64,000 nt of DNA from Epinephelus fuscoguttatus (lineage: Eukaryota; Chordata; Actinopteri; Perciformes; Serranidae): contig NC_064775.1 of NCBI RefSeq assembly GCF_011397635.1, positions 12,674,952-12,738,951 of the forward strand, written 5' to 3'. The number at the start of each line of letters is the position of its first letter. Position 1 is the first letter of the stretch. Below are positions 56,541-64,000 of this stretch, piece by piece. The position numbers were made by a program, and so were the translations under genes. Below the pieces are notes generated by a model. It saw only the letters and a list, made by a program, of their open reading frames with translations, had not been told where the DNA came from and searched no databases.

Positions 56541-59500
56541 ATGGGTGACTGGAGCTTTCTAGGGCGGCTGCTGGAGAATGCTCAAGAACACTCCACTGTG
56601 ATTGGAAAGGTGACTGATTGACTATTGATTAACTCGATGAATGTTAAATGAGTTTACCCCTAATTCTCACATTATCCTTAAATGGCCACAATTTAGAATA
56701 TTTTACCATCTTCTTGGTAATTTGTAGGACTGTCCTCCTCAAATATGCTACCACATAGGTTGTTTGTACAAGCAGCATATTATGACCCATGTACAGTTAT
56801 ATTTAGGCAATGACCTCTAATGGCCATAGTAATTATGACAGGAGTAAAGGAGGAAGTCAGGTGACACAGTATACATAACTAGGTAGTCTGGGAAGAGAAG
56901 ATATCAGGGTGGACAGGTGGGTCAAAAAACACAGGACTTTCACCCAGGAGACTGAAAAGTCAGCCTTGGTTATTATAACTATGTAATGTAGTATGTCATG
57001 TGGTATTTGTGTCGTATGTCACCTAAGTTACACCATGTTATGTTAGTAACAAGTGTACTTATTTCAACCCAAACCTTGATGTGTTTTCGTAACCTAACTA
57101 GGTACTTTTCCCAATGTTTCTCAATGTTAATCATGTGTTTGAAGCCGCAATCATTTGTGGTGTTTAGGTATGACAGCGTTAAGGGTGCGATATCAGGAAA
57201 TGCTCCTGTGGGTCACATTAGAGGGTATCCAGCAAGCATTGTATTGATGGTGACATCGTGTCCCTGGCAAAAAATGTTCCCATTTGGGTGCCAAAAAGTG
57301 CGGTTGTGGGGCAGACAGCCAGATGGTGACACGGTTTCATTATCGACCCTCTCTTACAAACCAAGAAATATTATTGCTATGAAAAAAACAAATGCATGTA
57401 TCTTTGTGAGATACATGGACAATAGTTAGACACCATTCTTGCCCGGTGACAGGGTTGCACAGCTGACTTTGGCCACACTAAGTTTAGCTGGAGTTCCTAG
57501 GATATCTGGCTACCTGCTCTGTTTTTTAACCCTCACTTCCTTCCTCCTCAGGTGTGGCTGACCGTCCTCTTTATCTTCCGCATCTTGGTGCTGGGCGCAG
57601 CAGCTGAAGAGGTTTGGGGTGACGAGCAGTCTGACTTTACTTGTAACACGCAGCAGCCCGGTTGCGAGAACGTCTGCTACGACGAGGCTTTCCCAATCTC
57701 CCACATCCGCTTCTGGGTGCTGCAGATCATCTTCGTCTCCACGCCCACCCTCATCTACCTGGGCCATGTGCTACACATTGTCCGCATGGAGGAGAAGAGA
57801 AGGGAGAGGGAGGAGGAGCTCAGAAAGGCCGGACGGCACCAGGAGGACCACGACCCTCTCTATCACAACGGGGTCGGGGATGGAGGAGGAGGTGGTGGTG
57901 GGAAAAAGGAGAAGCCTCCAATTCGTGATGAGCATGGGAAGATCCGGATCCGCGGGGCGTTACTGAGGACCTACATCTTCAACATCATCTTCAAGACTCT
58001 GTTTGAGGTGGGCTTCATCCTGGGACAGTACTTCCTCTATGGCTTCCACCTAAGGCCGCTCTATAAATGTGGCCGCTGGCCCTGCCCCAATACTGTGGAC
58101 TGCTTCATCTCCAGGTTAGAGAGTAGCATTTTATCTTTATGTGCTTGTTCATTAGCAATGCAAAAATGTTTTCATATTACTCTGTGCATTTGCTTAAATT
58201 GACCATTCATCTAGCCCTGTTCCCCGTAGTTACTGTTGTTACACGTACCAAGCTTTCTGTTCTTGCACGACATAGTGGCCATTCACAGTGATTTATCATG
58301 CTTATTGTTTGAAAGTTCTGAAACAACTGGTCATTGATTTCCCACAAAAGGAGACAGAGAAGTCCTGGCTGAAATGTTGCAGTATTATAATTCACTGTGC
58401 AGTGTTTTGGCTTGTTGCAAGCCTTTAAACACATTAATTGGTTCCTCCAACTTCCCGGATCGCACTTCATTGTCTTACTGGTACATTTTGCTGCAATCCA
58501 TTGTAAGTCGGAAGTTGTAATTTTGTAAACTGATAGTGTGAACTACCACCAATAGCATCACATTGCTGGGTGTATTCATTTGGACGGAGAAAGAGATACA
58601 CATCCTCGTAAAGACTTCTATCAAGCCTAAATCAACTACATTGAAATGTCAGCTACAACATTGTTACAGCACGTTTCACAACACAAACACTACATAAAGT
58701 AAAATAATTGATTAAAAGGTCTTTCTGCCAGTTTACAGTGTGTGCCACCATGTTGAGACGTCAGGTGCGTTTCTGTCAGCAAACTAAGGCTAGATGGATC
58801 TTGCCCAAGTTTCGCACTTGGAATTGGCCCCACTTCAACTGGTCACTTGAGCGGCCGTTCCATTGCACTTTTCCGTGTTGGAGGTTGTTTTTTTCCAGGT
58901 TTTGAGTACATTGGATTGCAGCATTAAACAACACACAAAAACCGAAGCCTGACAGGCCGGCTGTGCCTTGTTGCTAAGCAATGATTGCTCTGTTGGGCAT
59001 GTTGGGAACAGTCAGTTCAAATAAAAAGCATTGTCACCATGTGCGTAAAATGTTGTACATTTCCTTTCCTTTGTGATGCTATTTCTTCATGCATTTTCTG
59101 TGAATTAAATCTGTCTCTGTCCATCTGTTGTTGCAGGCCCACTGAAAAGACAATCTTCATCATCTTCATGCTGGTGGTTGCCTGTGTTTCGCTGGCCCTC
59201 AACCTGCTGGAGATATACCACCTGGGCTGGAAGAAGGTCAAGCAGGGGGTCACCAATGAGTTTGTACCTGACAGCGAGTCGCTGATGCTGGGCAGAGACG
59301 AGCCTGGAGACGCAGAGACGATCCCTGAGCAGACCTCTCCATCAGTGCTCGACTGTTTGCCAGCGTACGCCAGCGTGAATGTCGTGGGGGCTGGAGCAGC
59401 GGAGGGAGGAGCCTACAGTCCAACTGAAGCCTCCCCTGCAGTGATCCCCGTAAGCCCAAACACCACCAGACTGAAGATGGACGGCACAGCGTTCCACCCA

Positions 59501-59974
59501 GATGACTTCCTGTTGGAGGCCCTGCCCAGTTCTTATTATGGCGACAGAGTGCGTGTCGGGAGCCACGGGCAGCTGAGGGCAATGGAGCAGAACTGGAACA
59601 ACATGGCACTGGAGCTCAACAACGTGGATGGGAAAAACTCATCCTCCTCCTCCTACCCTCCTCCTCTTCCCTCTCCTCCCACCTCCGCCTCCTCCTCCCC
59701 TCATGAGGAGGCCACCCCACCACTTCCACAAGGGGAGCAACACTCCATGTTTCCTACACTCCCTCGTCACACCCCTCTTTCCCCGATCGCACCGGAGGAG
59801 ACATCAGTGGATGAGGAGAACACATCACCTTCTATGGTTCCACATGACGACTTCACCGTGGTTACCAAGGCGGAGATGCATAAGCCTCCTGCTGCTGCGA
59901 GAGACATCCGGAAGCCAAATCGGGCCAGCAAGAGCAGTGGCGTCCGAGCTCGCCCCGATGACCTGGCAGTGTAG
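56541..59974 (+). CDS. gja3: Gap junction alpha-3 (connexin 46-type), 3 coding exons
   Basis: Connexon subunit expected in lens fibre gap junctions; 489 residues (human GJA3 about 435). Exons: 56541-56609, 57552-58114 and 59137-59974 (1470 nt; phases 0 and 2). Starts [19 protein letters not shown] with A at -3 and G at +4; exon 1 is preceded by 20 nt of 5' UTR after an acceptor. Loop 1 has C-X6-C-X3-C ([12 protein letters not shown]) and loop 2 C-X4-C-X5-C ([12 protein letters not shown]). The cytoplasmic loop has a seven-Gly run. The long Ser/Pro-rich tail contains [11 protein letters not shown] and ends [17 protein letters not shown], which matches GJA3 rather than GJA8 overall. Mammalian GJA3 has an uninterrupted coding region; here it is split after codon 23 and within FISR/PTEK. 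Confidence 0.95.
56610..57551 (+). other. gja3 coding intron 1, 942 nt
   Basis: Phase-0 intron after IGK, with donor AAG/gtgact and acceptor cctcctcag. It carries AT-rich sequence and an open frame at 56998-57429 without family resemblance, probably a dispersed repeat. Confidence 0.85.
58115..59136 (+). other. gja3 coding intron 2, 1022 nt
   Basis: Phase-2 intron splitting the Arg of FISRPTEKT, with donor CCAG/gttaga and acceptor gttgcag. Reading through the donor gives a frame that stops at 58200, so splicing is required for the fourth membrane segment. Confidence 0.9.
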
Positions 59975-60489
59975 CTAAAACACACACACACTCACACATC
60001 TACACACAAACATGCTGTGTTCACATAGAAAACCTACATTTTATTCCACAACAGCATAAAACCACACACAAGCATGGCCTCCAGCAAAAGACATGCCTGC
60101 AAGGAAAACGTGCAAAACGCGTTACCACATTCAGCTGGAGGCAGCTGCTTATTTAAATCTCAGTATTATGAACTAGAAGTAGGGATTAACGAGAGTTTGG
60201 CCAGACACAATCTTCTCAATTTGTAAGACATCAATCAGCTAATAGGGGCTTTGCAGAAACATCTGGAGTTATTTTGGAGAGCAGTGGAGAGATGCTGTGC
60301 ACACAGTGGGTCCATCCAATATTCAGAAGCATCATACTTATTCATATCAAATTTAAACGACAAAAATTGTTATTAGAAAAGGCAGCAGCAACACTGATAT
60401 GTGTAGGGGAGGAAGGAAGCCAATTCAAACTAAAAAAAGACTAAGACTAACTAAAAAAAAAGGATGAAGGAAAAAGTAATAAAAATAAA

Positions 60490-60600
60490 AAGGCTGGCTG
60501 TTTCCCCTGCCTCCTGTCTTTCTGCTAAGCTAATCAACTCATGGTTTTAGCTGAAATGTTAGCACACAAAAAAATTGTAACTATTCCTTGAAGCAATACA
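60490..60600 (-). repeat. Dispersed repeat fragment, minus orientation
   Basis: 'tttctgctaagctaatcaac' and 'taactattccttgaag' are the reverse orientation of the AATAGTTTGACATTTTGGGA-type family. It is a short, diverged copy. Confidence 0.4.
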
Positions 60601-61241
60601 ATCAGCATTTTCTCAGCCAAAGCTCTCCAACATGGCTGCCAGAAGGTGTGTTACAGCACCTAATTCTTTCTTTAAATGATGACTTGCTTGACGCAAAGGG
60701 AGAAAATAAGAGTCAACATGACTGCTGCTTACCATACTGGCCATACTCTCACTTCTTCTTTGGAGAGGTTGGACAGGGGAGGAATATGCCCATGAAATGG
60801 GATCACAAACACTTACACCCACATACACACATACACCGTATATATACATATAGCCAGCACAGACACAAATAAGGAAAGGTTCTAGTGATGATGATGATGA
60901 TGATGATGGTGGTGATGATGATGATTGGACTAACTAATGAGTTTGGGAGCGTAGAGGCAGCAATACTATATTCTTTTATTTTCATCTATCTTTCTTTGCT
61001 GGGAGACATCAGAGGAGAGGTTTGCACTTTTGTTTCTTTATTTTTATTTTTCTTGTGACGTGATGATGGAGCTGAACAGTCCATGTGTCGCGTTGAACCT
61101 GTCTGTCTGCATGTACGGTACGCTCACCCGGCCTGTAGTTTCAATGAAGAGAGGGACGCACTGACGTTAGGACAGAGCAGACGACTGGAGGAGAGCAATG
61201 AAGCAGTCCCACCCTGAGACATGGTCCTTAGGCTTCACAGG

Positions 61242-61242
<1 letters not shown>

Positions 61243-61295
<53 letters not shown>
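61243..61295. repeat. (GT)n microsatellite
   Basis: About 26 uninterrupted GT units downstream of gja3. Confidence 0.95.
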
Positions 61296-61298
<3 letters not shown>

Positions 61299-61524
61299 GG
61301 TCCCTTAATCATGTTTCAATGTTTACAAAATGACATCTCTGCAGTTACATCAGGGTAAACTATATAAAGTATATAAATATGTAAATATATAATGATAATA
61401 GTATTGATAGGCACCACAGGATGCATTTTAAAAAGTTCTGGTCAAGCTGCAATTTATAGAGACTTTTACGCCAAAAGTGCTTTAGCGTTTTCTGACCAAC
61501 AGGTCGCTATGCAAAAATCCAAAG

Positions 61525-62158
61525 CTGGAATCAGTGGCACCCTTAAGGGGGGGCCATGGTGGCCACCCTGATACAATTCCTGCTCTCCCCACTGGCCCCT
61601 GAAAATTGAAAACAATTAGAGGCCGACATAGCTGAATTTCAGAGGCTGTTGTGTGCTAATTTGGTGGTACCAACCATGTTGGCATAGCTTGTTGGAAAGG
61701 GGGATGAATAATGTTCCAAATTTAGGCTGGCCAAACTGGCATGGCCATTTTTAAAAGGGTCCCTTGAACTCTCACCTCAAGGTATCAGAATTAAAATGGG
61801 TGGTTCTGTGTGTACCCATGAGTCTCCCCTAAACTTGAAAGGGCTTGTTCATTGTATAATTAATGTACTCCCTCAAATTAAAGCTGCATATTTGTCTTTT
61901 TAAGGAAAATTAAAACCAGCCTATTTGAAGAACAATGAATTGCCTAACATGAAAAGATACAAACACATGAAAACAAGAACTCAAAATGTTAACTGTACCA
62001 GTATCAGTCTCTGCACATCAGATAATAACATGAACTGTAAGATAAGACACCAAAGTATATCACTATGTGATTCCTTAACTCAAGGTGTGCCACCCCACGG
62101 TTTTCAGTGGCCCCATCTGGCCACCCCAATGAAAAAGTTCTGGGGGCACCACTAATAA
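61525..62158. mobile_element. Possible DNA-transposon remnant with inverted ends
   Basis: The left part 'cagtggcaccctt...gtggccaccctga' and the right part 'tctggccaccccaatgaaaa...gggggcaccactaa' are partial reverse complements. The right end matches a frequent fish repeat terminus. The interior encodes nothing recognised. Confidence 0.45.
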
Positions 62159-63107
62159 GAATTTTTTTCAAAAGAGTACACAGTCAAGGGCTTAAACTAC
62201 ATTTACAACGATTCTAAGCTTTGCAGCTTGAACAGAGCTTAAAACCAGTACACCTTCTTTCTGATGCTTGTGTTTGCAGTGTGTTACAGAACTGTCGAGT
62301 TCCCCCTAGCTGTTCTGTGTAGGAGTTAATTTTCTAGACTAGCTGTAGATTATACAGTAGCTTTTAGATTTTTTGAAACAAAAAAGAGAAAGTAATATGA
62401 TCTCAAAAAGTGCTAACTTTTATTTCTCTGTCAGTTCTTAACAGACATCCCACATAGGAATGTTCATTTTTCCTGTTCTTCTCATTAATTCCTGCCAAAA
62501 AAAAAAAAATACATAAATTGCTGATTTAATTCCCAACAGCTTTAAAGCTTTAGCATTAAATTAAATTGTTAATGTTTTCATTCAGGAATAAAAGTGCACC
62601 CCATTAGCAAGTTAACAAAGGATAGTGGTTTGGGGCAAACAGCGTTTTGGGTTTGTATATCTTTGTGTTTACTTCTGAGCAGATAGATGATTATACATAA
62701 GATACTTGAAATGGTACGACTAGAATACTAGACACGTACTAATTATATCACACGTGCCTGAATTAGCATTAAACAACCAAAATACCCAAACTAAAATTAA
62801 AAAAAAAAAAAAAAAGTCTGATTGACTATGTTAACATTTCAATATAAACAAAAAGTTGTTTTTGTGGTTAGGCAATATAATCTTAACTCAAGGTCCACTT
62901 GCTTTTTCTGAAGCTTTCAACCACATCTCACGGTCTTCATTGTTTTTATAGTTGTGTCCAGGTCTGGTAAAATGTTTTACCATCAAGTAAATAACCCACA
63001 ACATTGTCCTGGGTTTGATCACCGTAGAAGAAGACTGTCATGCTGAGTCAGATCTGATCAGAGTGCCTTGATTAATGTTTGACTGTTAAATGGTCATATG
63101 CAAATTG

Positions 63108-63140
63108 AATTTCCTTTTGGGGATTAATAAAGTATATAAA
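63108..63140 (+). repeat. LINE/SINE-type 3' tail fragment
   Basis: 'gaatttccttttggggatta' followed by 'ataaagtatataaa' resembles the 3' tail of fish non-LTR elements. Too short to assign. Confidence 0.35.
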
Positions 63141-63163
63141 AAGAAAAAATCAAATTAAAAGAC

Positions 63164-63356
63164 ATGTGGGGCGACCTCTAGCTCACCTGGTAGGGTGTGC
63201 CCCCCATATAAACTGAGTCATCTGCAGAGGGCCAGGTTCAATTCCAACCTGTGGCCCTCTGCTGTGTGTCTACCCCCTCTTTCTCCCACCTTTCCTGTCT
63301 ATCTTAGCTGTCCCATCAATAAAGGCAAAAATCACCCAAAAATAATCTTTAAAAAA
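63164..63356 (+). mobile_element. tRNA-derived SINE, plus orientation
   Basis: Begins 'gtggggcgacctctagctca' (A-box region). A B-box-like 'aggttcaattcc' follows, then 'acctgtggccctctgctgtg', and a tail 'aataaaggcaaaaatcaccc' ending 'aataatctttaaaa'. This is a well-known percomorph SINE structure, different from the one at 55.4 kb. Confidence 0.8.
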
Positions 63357-63614
63357 CTGGTCTCATCACTGTTCCAGGAATGCTGCCCATCTGCATTCAA
63401 GGTAACTTGGAAAATGTGTATGAGCTCAATAATCATTTAAAGCTTTTAGCTATAACAGCCAGGGCCTAAGTAAATCAAGGTAGCTCAGAATTAGCACTGA
63501 GGCTAACTTCTAAACTGCTAATGTCAATTGCATATTGTAAATCTATCACACCTTATTAATGCTGTTAATTATTGCACATTAACAAAACTGGTATCCTCGA
63601 TGTTTTTACATATG

Positions 63615-63760
63615 AAATTGTAAAAGGAATAGTTTGGTGGCTTTTTGCAAATTTCTCCCTGCTTGCAGTCTTTATGCAAAGCTAAGCTAACTGTATCCTG
63701 GCTGTAGCTTCATATTTAATGCACAGGTATGACAGTGGTATCAACCTTACTCAACCCAAC
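63615..63760 (-). repeat. Dispersed teleost repeat, minus orientation
   Basis: 'cagtctttatgcaaagctaa' and 'ggctgtagcttcatatttaa' are the reverse complement of the middle of the AATAGTTTGACATTTTGGGA-type repeat, with 'aaaggaatagtttggtgg' at the left edge. Confidence 0.55.
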
Positions 63761-64000
63761 TATTCCCTAAACATATCTAGCTGATTGTTGAGGTACCTCG
63801 CAACCCAATCACCAAAATAAATGTTGGCATCGTATGTTTCTGCAAACCACAGATATCACACACATTTCCTACATTTCAATTTTCAATTTTATGTCGTGAC
63901 AATGCTGTAATTAACTAACCTGGTTAAGCTACCAACACGTCAAATACCAATTCTTGTTCAGTGGCCCTCAGCGTCAGATAATAACGCATAGAGGCACCCT

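Larger units (their letters stand above)
59975..64000. other. gja3 3' UTR and downstream intergenic DNA
   Basis: No further gene is recognised. A candidate AATAAA is at 60484-60489. The stretch contains (TGA)n at about 60883-60921, (GT)n at 61243-61295 and several dispersed repeats and SINE copies. Confidence 0.6.

Noticed and set aside
59250-59609. Minus-strand open frame of 119 codons
   Set aside because: It is the antisense shadow of the third gja3 exon, which has clear connexin sequence.

Overview
This is vertebrate nuclear DNA, almost certainly from a teleost fish and probably a percomorph. Small exons with GT/AG boundaries sit among long dinucleotide microsatellites, several tRNA-derived SINE copies and short non-autonomous DNA transposons of kinds common in spiny-rayed fish genomes. 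The protein products match known vertebrate families. There are no prokaryotic features. All exon boundaries below were placed by hand from splice signals, reading phase and remembered family sequences; no search was run.

Layout. (1) 1-5674: upstream or intronic DNA with no exon I can support. (2) 5675-34906, plus strand: nid2 (nidogen-2), missing its 5' exons, which must lie before the window. I place 39 coding exons whose lengths sum to 5085 nt, exactly 1695 codons including the stop. They encode most of NIDO, an acidic linker, an EGF domain, the G2F beta-barrel, three EGF domains, NINE thyroglobulin type-1 (TY) modules and the YWTD propeller. As I recall it, mammalian NID2 has two TY modules; here the first appears to have expanded to eight. 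(3) 36497-38790, minus strand: rtraf (242 aa), tail-to-tail with nid2. (4) 39468-41348, minus strand: sap18 (153 aa). (5) 46265-49999, plus strand: a beta-type connexin of 252 aa in five coding exons. (6) 56541-59974, plus strand: gja3 (connexin 46-type, 489 aa) in three coding exons, with likely non-coding 5' exons near 52.6 and 55.0 kb.

The order joins two blocks that are on different human chromosomes: NID2-RTRAF (14q22) and SAP18/GJA3/GJB2/GJB6 (13q12). The junction lies in the 0.7 kb between rtraf and sap18. Nidogen-2 is a basement-membrane linker, rtraf and sap18 are housekeeping RNA and chromatin factors, and the connexins form gap junctions (gja3 is lens-type), so the neighbours do not form a pathway.

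The most striking signals are the nid2 TY expansion, which shows signs of two-module duplication steps; coding-region introns in both connexins; a 1.3-kb TCATG-rich satellite running almost into a connexin splice acceptor; a 1.4-kb TAG-rich satellite upstream of gja3; and a 1.03-kb element with 16-bp perfect terminal inverted repeats and TTAA at both ends.
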